64,000 nt of DNA, taken from assembly GCA_024666565.1 (NCBI GenBank), contig CP088295.1, positions 124,001-188,000 on the forward strand. The letters run 5' to 3'. The stretch comes from Svornostia abyssi. GTDB taxonomy: Bacteria; Actinomycetota; Thermoleophilia; Solirubrobacterales; Solirubrobacteraceae. Numbering within the stretch: position 1 is the stretch's first letter; the number at the start of each line of letters is the position of its first letter. Below the pieces are notes generated by a model that did not search any database, was not told where the DNA came from, and saw only the letters and a list, made by a program, of their open reading frames with translations. This document shows, piece by piece, positions 8,145-17,381 of this stretch. The translations under genes were made by a program, and so were the position numbers.

Positions 8145-8909
8145 ATGGCCCGTTCCCGCCGGACCCTCGCCGGCGCCGCCACCGCGCTGGCGCTCCTCGG
8201 TCTCATCGCCCTCGTCGCCACGGCGTTCGGCGGTGAGACGCCGTCCCGCGCCCTGCGCGCGGTCGCGTCGCCGATGCCGCTGCCGCCGCAGACCACGCGC
8301 ATCGCCACCGAGGCGCGCGGCGAACTCGAACGCGCCGCCCAGCGGGAAGCCGACCGCCGCGCCGACGCGGACGCCCAGCGGGCCGAAGCGAAGGCCGCCC
8401 GCGAACTGGAGCAGCAGGCCGACGAGGCGCAGACGATGACGGTCCCGGCCGCCCCCGCCGACGCGCTCGACCCGACGAGCGACGACACCGACCAGACGAT
8501 CGTGCGCGCCGAGGTCCTCGACAACGGGATCGCACTCCCCCCGCTGGAGAGCCCGCCGGAGGTCAAGCAGATCATCGAGGCCGGCAACGGCATCGCCCGC
8601 ACCCCGTACCTGTGGGGCGGCGGCCACGGCAAGTGGCAGGACAAGGGCTATGACTGCTCCGGGTCCGTGTCGTTCGCGCTCGCGTCCGCGGGCCTGCTCG
8701 ACCGGTCACTCACGTCCGGCCAGCTCAAGGGCTGGGGCAAGCCCGGGAAGGGCAAGTGGGTGACCATCTGGACCAATGACGGCCACGTGTTCCTCGAGGT
8801 CGCGGGCGTGCGGTTCGACACGTCAGGGACGAAGAAGACCGGCTCGCGGTGGCAGAACGAGATGCGCTCGCGCGAGGGCTTCGTCGCGCGGCATCCGCCG
8901 GGGCTGTAG
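8145..8909 (+). CDS. Secreted NlpC/P60-like cysteine peptidase or amidase
   Basis: The N-terminus (about residues 8-27) is a basic-then-hydrophobic signal or anchor. It is followed by a Glu/Ala/Arg-rich helical stretch, likely coiled coil (about 55-95), and a C-terminal domain with YLWGGGHGKWQDKGYDCSG and DGHVFLEVAGVRFDTS. The Cys of DCSG and the His of DGHVF fit the NlpC/P60 catalytic pair, so it probably cleaves peptidoglycan stem peptides or a related amide outside the membrane. ATG 8145 follows a GATACT hexamer by seven bases; a GTG at 8142 is the alternative. The domain is shorter than many P60 enzymes, so activity is not certain. Confidence 0.75.
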   Translation: MARSRRTLAGAATALALLGLIALVATAFGGETPSRALRAVASPMPLPPQTTRIATEARGELERAAQREADRRADADAQRAEAKAARELEQQADEAQTMTVPAAPADALDPTSDDTDQTIVRAEVLDNGIALPPLESPPEVKQIIEAGNGIARTPYLWGGGHGKWQDKGYDCSGSVSFALASAGLLDRSLTSGQLKGWGKPGKGKWVTIWTNDGHVFLEVAGVRFDTSGTKKTGSRWQNEMRSREGFVARHPPGL

Positions 8910-8917
8910 CCGGGCGC

Positions 8918-9136
8918 TCAGCCCTGCGGCGCGCCGACGAGGGCGGCGCGGAGCACGGCGATCTCGGTGACGGCCGCGCCGACCCATGCTGCGTGCATGG
9001 CGGCGATCTCCGTGTCGAGATCCGCCATGTACGCCGGGTCGTAGCGCAGCTCGCACCCCATCGCCAAGGCCCGCTCGATGCGCAGCAGCTCAAGGCGCTC
9101 GTACAGGTCGGTGGGGGTTTGCGTGATCATGTTCAT
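8918..9136 (-). CDS. Small hypothetical protein, 72 residues
   Basis: A short protein with a mixed, mostly helical composition (DLYERLELLRIERALAMG; later AALVGAPQG). The third codon is also ATG, so the start could be two codons later. I do not recognise a family. Codon choice is normal for the window and the frame fills the gap between the P60-like gene and the iron transporter, which supports it being real. It is convergent with the P60-like gene, with eight bases between the stops. Confidence 0.45.
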   Translation of the reverse strand: MNMITQTPTDLYERLELLRIERALAMGCELRYDPAYMADLDTEIAAMHAAWVGAAVTEIAVLRAALVGAPQG

Positions 9137-9277
9137 CCAACTCGGTGGTGTACCCAGACTTACGCCGGGTCGACCTCGTCTGGTTCATGGACACACCACC
9201 TGGCGGATCAGAGCGGTCGGTCTGTGGCAAGCTGTCTCGGCCTTCGGGTCCCCTAACTCCCTGTCACGAGGTCGTAC

Positions 9278-10288
9278 ATGCCCCGGATCCTCCTGCTGCT
9301 GCTCGCCGTGCCCCTGCTCGCGTTCGCCGTCGCGGCGTGCGGCGACGATGGCCCGTCCGAGGACGCGCTCGTCGTGTACTCGGGGCGCAACGAGGATCTC
9401 GTCGGCCCGCTGATCGAGCGCTTCGAGCAGGAGACAGGCATCGAGACCGAGGTCAAGTACGCCGACTCCCCGGAGCTCGCCGCCACCATCATCGAGGAGG
9501 GCGACGCCTCGCCCGCCGACGCGTTCTTCAGCCAGGACGCCGGCGCGCTGGGCGCGCTGCAGAGCGAGTCGCTGCTCGGCAAGCTCCCCGCCGCGACGCT
9601 CGACAAGGTCCCGGAGGCGTTCCGCTCGGCCAAGGGCGACTGGGTCGGCACCTCGGCCCGGGCCCGCGTCATCGCCTACGACAAGCGCGAGCTGCAGCCC
9701 GACGATCTCCCGGCGTCCGTCCTCGACCTGACCGACGAGGAGTGGAAGGGCCGGATCGCGTGGGCGCCGACGAACGCGTCGTTCCAGTCGTTCGTCACCG
9801 CGATGCGCGCGGAGCTCGGCGAGGAGCAGACGAAGGCGTGGCTCGAGGGGATGCTCGCCAACGACGTGCAGCCCTACGAGAACAACATCGCGATTCGGGA
9901 CGCGATCGCCAAGGGCGAGATCGACGCCGGGCTGCTCAACCACTACTACGTCGCCGAGGCCATCGCCGAGGAGGGGAAGGACTACCCCGTCGGGATCTAC
10001 GAACCGGGCGACGGCGACATCGGCGCGCTCGTGAACGTCGCGGGTGTCGGCATCCTCGCCAGCGCCAACCAGCAGGAGAAGGCCCAGCGGTTCGTCGACT
10101 TCCTGCTCACCGACGCGAGCCAGGAGTACTTCGCCGACGAGCTGAAGGAGTACCCGGTCGTCCCGGGCGTCGAGGCCGACCCGTCGCTGCAGCCGCTCGA
10201 CGAGATCGAACAGCCCGACATCGACCTCAACCAGCTCGACGACCTGCAGGGCACCGTGGAGCTCCTGCAGCAGACCGGGGTCCTGTGA
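9278..10288 (+). CDS. fbpA: Ferric iron ABC transporter substrate-binding lipoprotein (Fbp/Fut type)
   Basis: The 336-residue protein starts with a lipoprotein signal peptide ending in the lipobox VAAC, with the acylated residue at Cys21. The mature part resembles ferric-binding proteins: VVYSGRNEDLVGPLIERFE near the start, a middle region YENNIAIRDAIAKGEIDAG and the tandem tyrosines of NHYYVAEA, which in this family coordinate Fe(III). It would capture ferric iron at the outer face of the membrane. It heads a three-gene operon; the permease starts five bases downstream. A GAGG about nine bases before the ATG may be a ribosome binding site, unlike the leaderless genes nearby. I see no clear iron-box upstream. 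Confidence 0.9.
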   Translation: MPRILLLLLAVPLLAFAVAACGDDGPSEDALVVYSGRNEDLVGPLIERFEQETGIETEVKYADSPELAATIIEEGDASPADAFFSQDAGALGALQSESLLGKLPAATLDKVPEAFRSAKGDWVGTSARARVIAYDKRELQPDDLPASVLDLTDEEWKGRIAWAPTNASFQSFVTAMRAELGEEQTKAWLEGMLANDVQPYENNIAIRDAIAKGEIDAGLLNHYYVAEAIAEEGKDYPVGIYEPGDGDIGALVNVAGVGILASANQQEKAQRFVDFLLTDASQEYFADELKEYPVVPGVEADPSLQPLDEIEQPDIDLNQLDDLQGTVELLQQTGVL

Positions 10289-10292
10289 CCGG

Positions 10293-11867
10293 ATGACCCG
10301 CCGCGCCGCACCCCCGGCGCTCCTGGCCGCGGCGGGGATCGTCGCGGCCGGCGCGGTCCTCCCCGTCGCCTACCTCGCGTGGGTCGTCCTCGGCGACCTG
10401 CCGCAGTGGTGGGAGACGGTGTGGTCGGCGCGCGCGCTGGAACTGCTGCTGCGCAGCGTCGGCCTCGCGGTCGCGGTGACCGCGGCGACGGTCGCGATCT
10501 CCCTGCCGATCAGCTGGCTGACCGTGCGCACCGACCTGCCGGGCCGCGGCGTGTGGTCGGTGCTGTGCGCGCTGCCGCTGGTGATCCCGAGCTACATCGG
10601 GGCGTACCTGCTCGTCAGCGCGCTCGGGCCGCGGGGCGAACTGCAGGGCGTGCTCGAGGGCCCGCTGGGCATCGACCGGCTGCCGTCCCTGTACGGCTTC
10701 TGGGGCGCGTGGCTGGCGCTCACGCTGTTCTGCTTCCCGTACGTGCTGCTGCCGCTGCAGGCGGTGCTGCGGCGGATGGACCCGTCGCTGGAGGAAGCCG
10801 CGCGCGGCATGGGCTGCTCGGGGTGGGCGGCGTACCGCGGCGTCGTGCTGCCGCAGCTGCTGCCCGCCGTGGGCGCCGGCGCGCTGCTCGTCTCGCTCTA
10901 CGTGCTCAGTGACTTCGGCGCCGTATCGATCATGCGCTTCGACTCGTTCACGCGCGTGATCTACACGCAGTACCGCTCCTCGTTCGATCGCGTGGGCGCC
11001 GCGTCGCTGGCCACGCTGCTGGTGCTCGTGACGCTCGTGATCCTGTGGCTGGAGGCACGCTCGCGGCGGTCGGGAGCGCTGCACCGCAGCGCCCCGGGCA
11101 CGGCGCGGCCGCCGCGACCGATCGCGCTCGGCCGCTGGCGCTGGCCGGCGCTGGCGTTCTGCGCGGGCGTGGTCGGACTGGCGCTGGCGCTGCCGGTCGG
11201 GATGCTCGCGCTGTGGACGACGCGGTCCATCTCCGGCACGGTGGAGTGGGGCGCGGTGTTCACGGCGGCCGGACACTCGCTCCTGGCCGCGGGGCTGGCT
11301 GCCGGGGTCGCGGTGCTGTGCGCGCTGCCGGTCGCGCTGCTCGCCGCGCGGTACCGGGGACGGTGGCCGCGGCTGATCGAAGGTGGCGCGTACCTCGGGC
11401 ATGCGCTGCCGGGGATCGTCGTGGCGCTGGCGCTCGTGTTCTTCGCGACCCGCGCGGTCGTGGGGCTCTACCAGACGCTGGCGATGCTCGTGGTGGCGCT
11501 CGTCATCCTCTTCCTGCCTCAGGCGATCGGCGCGGTGCGCACCGCGGTGCTGCAGGTCGACCCGCGGCTGGAGGAGGCCGCGCGGTCACTCGGCCGGTCG
11601 CCGACGCGCGCGTTCGTCTCGGTCACCGCGCCGTTGCTGCGCGGCGGTGTCGCCGCCGGCGCGGCGCTCGTCTTCCTCACCGCGGTGAAGGAACTGCCGG
11701 CGACGCTCATCCTCGCGCCGATAGGCTTCGACACGCTCGCGATCGACGTCTGGCGCACCACGAGTGTCGGCTTCTACGAGCGCGGCGCGGTTCCGTCCCT
11801 GCTGCTGCTCGCCGTCTCGGCGGTGCCCATGGCGATCCTCGTCCTGCGCGAGCGTTCTGACGCATGA
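10293..11867 (+). CDS. fbpB: Ferric iron ABC transporter permease, duplicated MetI domains
   Basis: The 524-residue protein has about twelve membrane segments arranged as two MetI-type permease halves. Each half carries an EAA loop: EEAARGMGCSGWAAYR in the first and EEAARSLGRSPTRAF in the second. This internal duplication is typical of the FbpB/FutB/SfuB family, in which one polypeptide forms the whole channel. It starts five bases after the binding-protein stop and ends overlapping the ATPase start by four bases, so translation is probably coupled. Confidence 0.92.
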   Translation: MTRRAAPPALLAAAGIVAAGAVLPVAYLAWVVLGDLPQWWETVWSARALELLLRSVGLAVAVTAATVAISLPISWLTVRTDLPGRGVWSVLCALPLVIPSYIGAYLLVSALGPRGELQGVLEGPLGIDRLPSLYGFWGAWLALTLFCFPYVLLPLQAVLRRMDPSLEEAARGMGCSGWAAYRGVVLPQLLPAVGAGALLVSLYVLSDFGAVSIMRFDSFTRVIYTQYRSSFDRVGAASLATLLVLVTLVILWLEARSRRSGALHRSAPGTARPPRPIALGRWRWPALAFCAGVVGLALALPVGMLALWTTRSISGTVEWGAVFTAAGHSLLAAGLAAGVAVLCALPVALLAARYRGRWPRLIEGGAYLGHALPGIVVALALVFFATRAVVGLYQTLAMLVVALVILFLPQAIGAVRTAVLQVDPRLEEAARSLGRSPTRAFVSVTAPLLRGGVAAGAALVFLTAVKELPATLILAPIGFDTLAIDVWRTTSVGFYERGAVPSLLLLAVSAVPMAILVLRERSDA

Positions 11868-12904
11868 GCGCGATCTCGATCACCGGCCTGCACAAGGCGT
11901 TCGGCGCGGCCCGCGCGGTCGACGGCGTGGACCTGGAGGTCCCCGAGGGCGAGATCTGCGCGCTGCTCGGCCCGTCGGGCTGCGGCAAGACGACGATGCT
12001 GCGGCTGCTCGCCGGCTTCGAGACACCCGACGCGGGCACGATCCGCGTGGGCGAACGGCTCGTCGCCGGGGACGGGACGATGCTGGCGCCGGAGAAGCGC
12101 GGCATCGGGATGGTCTTCCAGGACTACGCGCTGTTCCCGCACCTGTCCGTGGCGGAGAACGTCGGGTTCGGGCTGCCGCGGGGCGAGCGCTCGTCGCGGG
12201 TCGACGAGCTCCTCGAGCTCGTGGGCCTCGCCGGGCTGGGCGACCGCCATCCGCACGCGCTGTCGGGCGGGCAGCAGCAGCGGGTGGCGCTGGCGCGCGC
12301 GATCGCCGCGACCCCGGCCCTGGTGCTCCTCGACGAGCCGTTCAGCGGACTGGATGCCGCGCTGCGCGCGTCCGTGCGGGGCGAGGTGCGGTCGATCCTG
12401 GAACGCGCGGGCGTCACGGCGCTGTTCGTCACGCACGACCAGGAGGAAGCGCTGTCGCTCGCCGACACCGTCGCCGTCATGCACGCCGGCCGCATCGAGC
12501 AGATCGGCACACCGGAAGAGGTCTACGGACGGCCCGCGACGCGCTGGGTCGCGACGTTCCTGGGCGAGGCCGACGTGCTGCCAGGCGAGGTCACGGAGGG
12601 CCAGGTGGACTTCGAACTCGGCCGCCTGCCGATCGACCCCGGCTTCCGGGGCGCCGCCGACGTCCTCGTCCGCCCCGAGGCGGTCTCGCTGTCGCTGGGT
12701 TCGGGCGGGTCCGGCCGGCGCGTCGAGGGCCGGGTCGTGCAGCGCGAGTACTTCGGCCACGACCAGCTCGTCCACGTCGAGCTGCCGTCCGGGCGGCGGA
12801 TCCGCTCGCGGTCGCTCTCTCATCCGGTGTGGCACGAAGGTGACCGTGTCCACATCGCGATCGACGGTCCGGTGAACGTGTTCGCACCCACAGGATCTCC
12901 GTGA
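11864..12904 (+). CDS. fbpC: Ferric iron ABC transporter ATP-binding protein
   Basis: A 346-residue ABC ATPase with Walker A GPSGCGKTT, signature LSGGQQQRVALARA and Walker B LVLLDEPFSGLD, followed by the switch region FVTHDQEEAL. A C-terminal TOBE-like beta domain (about residues 240-346) is present, as in FbpC and other regulatory-domain ATPases. The ATGA overlap with the permease marks tight coupling. It would energise Fe(III) import by the two upstream proteins. The assignment to iron rather than thiamine or phosphonates rests on the tyrosine pair in the binding protein. Confidence 0.92.
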   Translation: MSAISITGLHKAFGAARAVDGVDLEVPEGEICALLGPSGCGKTTMLRLLAGFETPDAGTIRVGERLVAGDGTMLAPEKRGIGMVFQDYALFPHLSVAENVGFGLPRGERSSRVDELLELVGLAGLGDRHPHALSGGQQQRVALARAIAATPALVLLDEPFSGLDAALRASVRGEVRSILERAGVTALFVTHDQEEALSLADTVAVMHAGRIEQIGTPEEVYGRPATRWVATFLGEADVLPGEVTEGQVDFELGRLPIDPGFRGAADVLVRPEAVSLSLGSGGSGRRVEGRVVQREYFGHDQLVHVELPSGRRIRSRSLSHPVWHEGDRVHIAIDGPVNVFAPTGSP

Positions 12905-13169
12905 TTGCGGCTTCTTCGTGGACGCACGGTTGACAGCCGTCCGACGGACCTGATCTGGTCAGCGGTGCTCCGACGGGAGCGTGCACCACGGTCCACCCGG
13001 TCGTCATGCCGCAGCCCACCCACATCTACGCCAGTGCCCTCTCGCGACGCGACCGTCGCTGGCGAAGAGCTCGTACCCCCCACCACCGTGGACGGGCCCG
13101 GCGTCACCTCACCCCCTGATGTGGCGCCTCGGCGGTCTGGCGACCGGGACCGCGGTGATGCTCGAAGGG
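12905..13169. other. Intergenic stretch without a supported gene
   Basis: Between the iron transporter and the convergent ctaA there are 265 bases. A TTGACA occurs at 12928-12933 but no good -10 follows at 17 bases. Short frames exist (for example a 69-codon frame at 12981-13190 ending in LATGTAVMLEGLRGLGS), but the first half looks like random Pro/His-rich shadow sequence. A terminator-like hairpin with a T tract is not evident. I see nothing firm here. Confidence 0.4.
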
Positions 13170-14135
13170 CTACGCGGACTCGGCAGCTGAGCGGCCGACC
13201 GGCGGCTGTGGCGTCTTCGCCGCTGCCCGCTCCGCACGCGGAACCGCCCGCCCCGCCGCGCACAGCGCCCACATCATCGTCATCCACGCGAGTGTGGCGA
13301 CCACGATGTGGACCCACACGACGCCGGCGGGCAGGCCGTTGAAGTACTGGATGGCGCCGACGACGCCCTGCACGCCGATGAGGATCGCCGTGGCCGCGAG
13401 CGCGTTCAGGAGCTGGCGGTCCGCGCCGCGACGGCGCAGGAAGAACCACAGCAGCACGCACGACACGCCCAGGGCGGTGCCGAGTCGGCCGTGGGTGTGG
13501 ATCGCCCATTCGACGGTGTCGCTGCCTCGCCAGTCCAGCCGGTGGACGACCTCGCCGGTGCGCGCACTGCCGGGATGCGGGCCGGCGGCGGTCGCGACCG
13601 TGCCCATGAAGTAGAGGAGGCTCGACAGCGGGAACAGGGCGCGGGTGCCCCACACCGCGAGCATGTCCGGGTTGCGCGGGCGGCTGCCCGGCTCGTGCCA
13701 CGCGCACCACACGAGCATCACGGCGGCGATGAGGATCACCATCGACAGCAGGAAGTGGCCCATCACGAAGCCTGGCTGCAGGTGGTACTTCACCGTCCAC
13801 ATCCCGAGCACGGCCTGCATGACGACGCCGATCGGCAGCAGCGTGCCGAGGATCGCGAGATCCCGGCGGAACGGCCGGCGGCGGAAGGCCAGGAGGCCCG
13901 CGGCGATCGCCAGCAGGCCGACGACGCCGCTGATCAGGCGGTTGCCGTACTCGATCCAGGAGTGGACCGTGGCGGGCGCGACGACGTCGCCGTCGCAGGT
14001 CGGCCAGTTCGTGCACCCCAGGCCGGAGCCGGTGAGGCGGACGCCGGCGCCGGTCAGGACGATGAGCGCGAGGCTGACCGTCGCGGCGGTGGCGACGATG
14101 GCGTACGTGCGCGGGGAGATCTCGGGGAGGCGCAT
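13170..14135 (-). CDS. ctaA: Heme A synthase (COX15/CtaA family)
   Basis: The 321-residue protein has about eight membrane helices in two four-helix repeats and four conserved histidines, in VHSWIEYGNR, VMGHFLLSM, IHTHGRLG and WVHIVVA. These are the heme-ligating positions of CtaA/Cox15, which oxidises the C8 methyl of heme O to the formyl of heme A for aa3-type cytochrome oxidase. The extracellular loop has Cys residues in GLGCTNWPTC, as in many actinobacterial and Bacillus CtaA proteins. A minus-strand TACCCT hexamer lies 11 bases before the ATG. No other cytochrome oxidase gene is in the window. It marks the left border of the surface-glycan region. Confidence 0.93.
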   Translation of the reverse strand: MRLPEISPRTYAIVATAATVSLALIVLTGAGVRLTGSGLGCTNWPTCDGDVVAPATVHSWIEYGNRLISGVVGLLAIAAGLLAFRRRPFRRDLAILGTLLPIGVVMQAVLGMWTVKYHLQPGFVMGHFLLSMVILIAAVMLVWCAWHEPGSRPRNPDMLAVWGTRALFPLSSLLYFMGTVATAAGPHPGSARTGEVVHRLDWRGSDTVEWAIHTHGRLGTALGVSCVLLWFFLRRRGADRQLLNALAATAILIGVQGVVGAIQYFNGLPAGVVWVHIVVATLAWMTMMWALCAAGRAVPRAERAAAKTPQPPVGRSAAESA

Positions 14136-14153
14136 GCCGACCAGAGAGGGTAG

Positions 14154-15051
14154 CTACGCCGCGGGGGGGCGGCGGTGCGTCCTGCCACAGCGACGACGGG
14201 TAGTAGTCCAGCACGACCTCGTCGATCATCCCGATCCTGACGCCCACCCGCATCATCTTCCGTATGCGTGCCCAGTCGCCGACGATGCCGAAGACGGCCT
14301 CGCCGAGTTCGGCGGTGACGAACCGCAGCCCCGCATGCATGATCGAGCTGTTCAGCGACACGGTCCCCCAGCCGGGCGGCCACTCGCACAGCAGCGCCTC
14401 GTGGCCGTCGGGTCCGTGCTCCTGGATCCGGCCGTAACAGAACTCGAGCCGCCGCTCGCGCGCCGCGTTCAGGAGCACCTCGATCCGCGTGGGCCGCGCG
14501 CGGTCGTCGTCGTCCATCTGGACGATCCACCGGCCGCGGGCCTGCCGGATCGCCTCGTTGATCGGCGGACCGCCGGCGACGAGCCACCGCTTGAAGTCCT
14601 CTTCGGGATACGGGCCGCGGTGGGTGAGGTTGGTGTACCGGATCCGGTCGTCGCCGAGCCCCAGGACAGCCTGCTCGACCTCGGGCGCGGCGGCGTCGCC
14701 GACCACGACGACCTCGAAGTGCTGATAGGTCTGCGCCAGGACGGACGGCAGCGCGCGGTCGACGAGCGTCTCGACGTTGGTGTACGTCGGGATCAACACG
14801 CTGACGAGCGGCTCATGCTCGTCGTACGCCGCCTCGTACTCGGCGCTGGCACGCGCCTCCCAGAGCCGCCTGCGGGTGCCGGGCTCGTCGTCGTGCAACA
14901 GGTGGAGCGCCTCGAGCATCTCGGCCCGGTTGCGCTCCATCGCCTCCAGCACGGGGTCGGCCCCCGGCCGCGCGCTCAGCTCGGCGACCGTGGCCTCCAA
15001 CGCGGCCAGCCGCTCCGACGTCCGGGCCTGCTCCGCTTCGAGCCGCTCCAC
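14154..15051 (-). CDS. Glycosyltransferase family 2 with N-terminal coiled coil
   Basis: The N-terminal 45 residues are helical and heptad-like (MERLEAEQARTSERLAALEA). A GT-A domain follows: VSVLIPTYTNVETLVDRALP near residue 83 and the metal-binding region WIVQMDDDDRA near 170. It would transfer a sugar from an NDP-sugar in the cytoplasm. The frame is open past the natural end: in the 7-base G run 14163-14169, removing one base ends the protein at a TAG (14154-14156) after APPPPAA, giving about 298 residues. Without this the frame would run on through ctaA. GTG 15051 is the first usable start after an upstream in-frame TAG. Confidence 0.8.
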
Positions 15052-15123
15052 TCCCGCGAGAATCGCGGCGATACGGTAGGCGGCGTTGCGCGCCCCTGGA
15101 CCGGTTGAAAACGTCGCGTCGGA

Positions 15124-16071
15124 ATGCCCGAGAAGCTATCAACGAGCGCCTCCCGAACCGTGGCGGACACGCCGGCGGGCTACGCGCATCCCGCGTACGC
15201 GGCGTCGCTGTCCGACATCGGGGTGCCGCGGGCGCTGCCGCAGTCCGGCGGCACGCTGGTCGTCCGGGAGATCGGCGCGACGGGACACCGTGACGCGATG
15301 GGGCCCTACCCGATCTTCGCGTGCGCGAACTGGGCGGGGCTCGAGGCCGACCTCGGCGCGCTCGGTGACGATCTCGTCGCGGTCTCGCTCGTCGCCGACC
15401 CGTTCGGTGGCTGGAGCGAGGAGACGCTGCAGCGGTGCTTCCCCGACGTGCTGTTGCGCTTCAAGGATCACTTCGTGGCCGCGCTCGGCGCCGACCCGCT
15501 CGCCCACGTCGAGGCACACCACCGCCGCAACATCGCCCGCGCGCGCCGCGAGGTGGAGGTCGACGTGCTGGACGACCCCACGGCGTTCATCGACGCGTGG
15601 GAGGCGCTGTACCGCGCGCTCATCGCGCGGCACGACATTCGCGGTGTGGCCGCGTTCTCCCGGTCCTCGCTCGCCGCGCAGCTCGCGGTTCCGGGGATGG
15701 TCGTCCTGCGGGCCACCAGCGAAGGCGCCACGGTCGGCGGCGCCCTCTGGTACGTCCAGGGGGATGTCGCCTACTACCACCTCGCCGCGTACACGGAGGC
15801 CGGCTACGCGCGCCGGGCCTCCTTCGCGCTGTTCGCCGCGGCGTTCGAGCTGTTCGCCGCGCGTGGGCTGGCGTGGGCGTCACTCGGCGCCGGCGCCGGT
15901 GCGTCAGCCGACGGCGAGGACGGTCTGAGTCGCTTCAAGCGCGGCTGGTCCACCGACACGCGCCCGGCGTGGTTCGGCGGGCGCGTGCTGCAACGCGACA
16001 TCTACGACGAGCTGAGCGGCACGAAGGGCGCCGGCTGGTTCCCGGCCTACCGACAGGGGGAGTTCACGTGA
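15124..16071 (+). CDS. GNAT/FemAB-like acyltransferase
   Basis: The 315-residue protein fits the long GNAT family sometimes labelled FemAB-like or CelD/BcsL: a first alpha/beta half, then HHRRNIARARREVEV and a second GNAT fold with VVLRATSEGATVGGALWY and YYHLAAYTEAGY. Members in glycan clusters transfer acyl or aminoacyl groups to sugars or peptidoglycan. The C-terminal GLSRFKRGWSTDTRPAWFGG is typical for the group. It heads a plus-strand run with the methyltransferase and NeuD-like acetyltransferase, and its stop overlaps the next start as GTGA. Acceptor unknown. Confidence 0.72.
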   Translation: MPEKLSTSASRTVADTPAGYAHPAYAASLSDIGVPRALPQSGGTLVVREIGATGHRDAMGPYPIFACANWAGLEADLGALGDDLVAVSLVADPFGGWSEETLQRCFPDVLLRFKDHFVAALGADPLAHVEAHHRRNIARARREVEVDVLDDPTAFIDAWEALYRALIARHDIRGVAAFSRSSLAAQLAVPGMVVLRATSEGATVGGALWYVQGDVAYYHLAAYTEAGYARRASFALFAAAFELFAARGLAWASLGAGAGASADGEDGLSRFKRGWSTDTRPAWFGGRVLQRDIYDELSGTKGAGWFPAYRQGEFT

Positions 16072-16688
16072 CCGCACCGCGGTACCGCGCGATCGTCGAC
16101 CACTACGAGGCCTGCCTGGAGGAGCACGGCGACACGCACCTCGGCGTCGACTGGCCCAACGCCGAGGACGCCGAGACACGCCACGGCGTGATGCTCGAGC
16201 TCGTCCGCGACCGCCCCGCGACGCTGCTCGACTTCGGCTGCGGCGCCTCGCACTTCTACGAGCACATCGTCCGCGAAGGCGTGACGGGCATCGACTACGC
16301 GGGCCTGGACCTCTCAGCGCGTTTCGTCGAGCTCTCCCGGCAGAAGCACCCCGGCAACCGGTACTGGTGCGCGGACATCCTCGACGAGGACGTCGAGCTG
16401 CCGCGGTTCGACTACGTGGTGATGAACGGCGTCTTCACCGAGAAGCTCGACCTGCCATTCGATGAGATGTTCGCCTTCGTGCGTCGCGTGGTCGAACGCG
16501 TCTGGGAGCACACCGACCGCGGGCTGGCGTTCAACGTGATGAACAAGCACGTCGACTGGGAGCGGGACGACCTCTTCCACCTGCCGTTCGACGATCTGGC
16601 CGCCTGGCTCGTCGGCTCGGTGAGCCGCAACATCGTCATGCGGGCCGACTACGGTCTGTACGAGTACACGACCTATGTCTATCGCTAG
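16068..16688 (+). CDS. Class I SAM-dependent methyltransferase
   Basis: A 206-residue Rossmann methyltransferase with SAM motif I LLDFGCGASHFYEHI near residue 49, an acidic motif II YAGLDLSARFVELSRQKHP and the later VMNGVFTEKLDLPF. GTG 16068 overlaps the upstream stop as GTGA, the standard coupling in this locus. It lies between an acyltransferase and a NeuD-like acetyltransferase, so it probably methylates a sugar or its lipid-linked precursor. Substrate and position cannot be inferred. Confidence 0.8.
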   Translation: MTAPRYRAIVDHYEACLEEHGDTHLGVDWPNAEDAETRHGVMLELVRDRPATLLDFGCGASHFYEHIVREGVTGIDYAGLDLSARFVELSRQKHPGNRYWCADILDEDVELPRFDYVVMNGVFTEKLDLPFDEMFAFVRRVVERVWEHTDRGLAFNVMNKHVDWERDDLFHLPFDDLAAWLVGSVSRNIVMRADYGLYEYTTYVYR

Positions 16689-16700
16689 GAAGAACCGCCC

Positions 16701-17381
16701 ATGAGCCGCGTCGTCCTCTTCGGCGGGGGCCCGCTCGCCGAGCTGGCCCACTTCTACCTCACGCACGACTCGCCGCACGAGGTCGTCGCCTTCACCGTCA
16801 ACGGCGACTACATCCAGCAGGACACGTTCCACGGCCTGCCCGTCGTCCCGTTCGAGACCGTGCAGGACGTGTACCCGCCCGGCGACCACGCGATGTTCCT
16901 GCCGCTCAGCTTCAAGCAGATGAACCACCTGCGCGCCGACCGGCTGGCCGAGGCGAAGGCCAAGGGCTACCCGATCATCTCGTACGTCAGCTCGAAGGCC
17001 ACGACCTTCCCGGGCTTCGAGTGCGGCGAGAACTGTTACATCCTCGAGGACAACACGATCCAGCCGTTCGCGAAGATCGGCACGAACGTCGTGCTGTGGA
17101 GCGGCAACCACATCGGGCACCACACCGTCATCCAGGACCACGTGATGGTGACCTCGCAGGTCGTCATCTCCGGTGCCTGCACGATCGAGCCGCACTGCTT
17201 CATCGGCGTGAACGCCACGATCCGCGACGAGACGGTCATCGGGCGCGAATCGCTCATCGGCATGGGCGTCTCGATCCTGCGCGACACCGAGCCGTTCTCG
17301 GTCTACAAGGCGAAGGGCACCGAGCCCGCGGGCTTCCGCAGCGACGAGATCCGGAGCATCTCGCACAAGTCCGGCGGTTAG
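16701..17381 (+). CDS. NeuD/PglD-like sugar O- or N-acetyltransferase
   Basis: The first 80 residues form a small Rossmann-like domain starting VVLFGGGPLAELAHFYL. The rest is a left-handed beta-helix with hexapeptide repeats (NTIQPFAKIGTNVVLW, GNHIGHHTVIQDHVMV, HCFIGVNATI). The His of GNHIGHH corresponds to the catalytic base of PglD-type enzymes, which acetylate 4-amino-4,6-dideoxy sugars with acetyl-CoA. A DegT aminotransferase about 1 kb away (18369) could supply the amino sugar. The protein is 226 residues, normal for the family. AGGAAG before the ATG serves as a ribosome binding site. Confidence 0.85.
   Translation: MSRVVLFGGGPLAELAHFYLTHDSPHEVVAFTVNGDYIQQDTFHGLPVVPFETVQDVYPPGDHAMFLPLSFKQMNHLRADRLAEAKAKGYPIISYVSSKATTFPGFECGENCYILEDNTIQPFAKIGTNVVLWSGNHIGHHTVIQDHVMVTSQVVISGACTIEPHCFIGVNATIRDETVIGRESLIGMGVSILRDTEPFSVYKAKGTEPAGFRSDEIRSISHKSGG

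Noticed and set aside
9137-9277. Iron-box (IdeR/DtxR) operator upstream of the iron transporter
   Set aside because: No 19-base palindrome of TTAGGTTAGGCTAACCTAA type could be found by eye.
12981-13190. A 69-residue protein between the iron transporter and ctaA
   Set aside because: Pro/His-rich first half, no start signal and overlap with ctaA; not enough to call a gene.
12820-15051. A 743-residue glycosyltransferase running through ctaA
   Set aside because: Only the first ~298 residues have GT2 motifs; the rest is antisense-free shadow of ctaA in another frame after a G-run insertion at 14163-14169.
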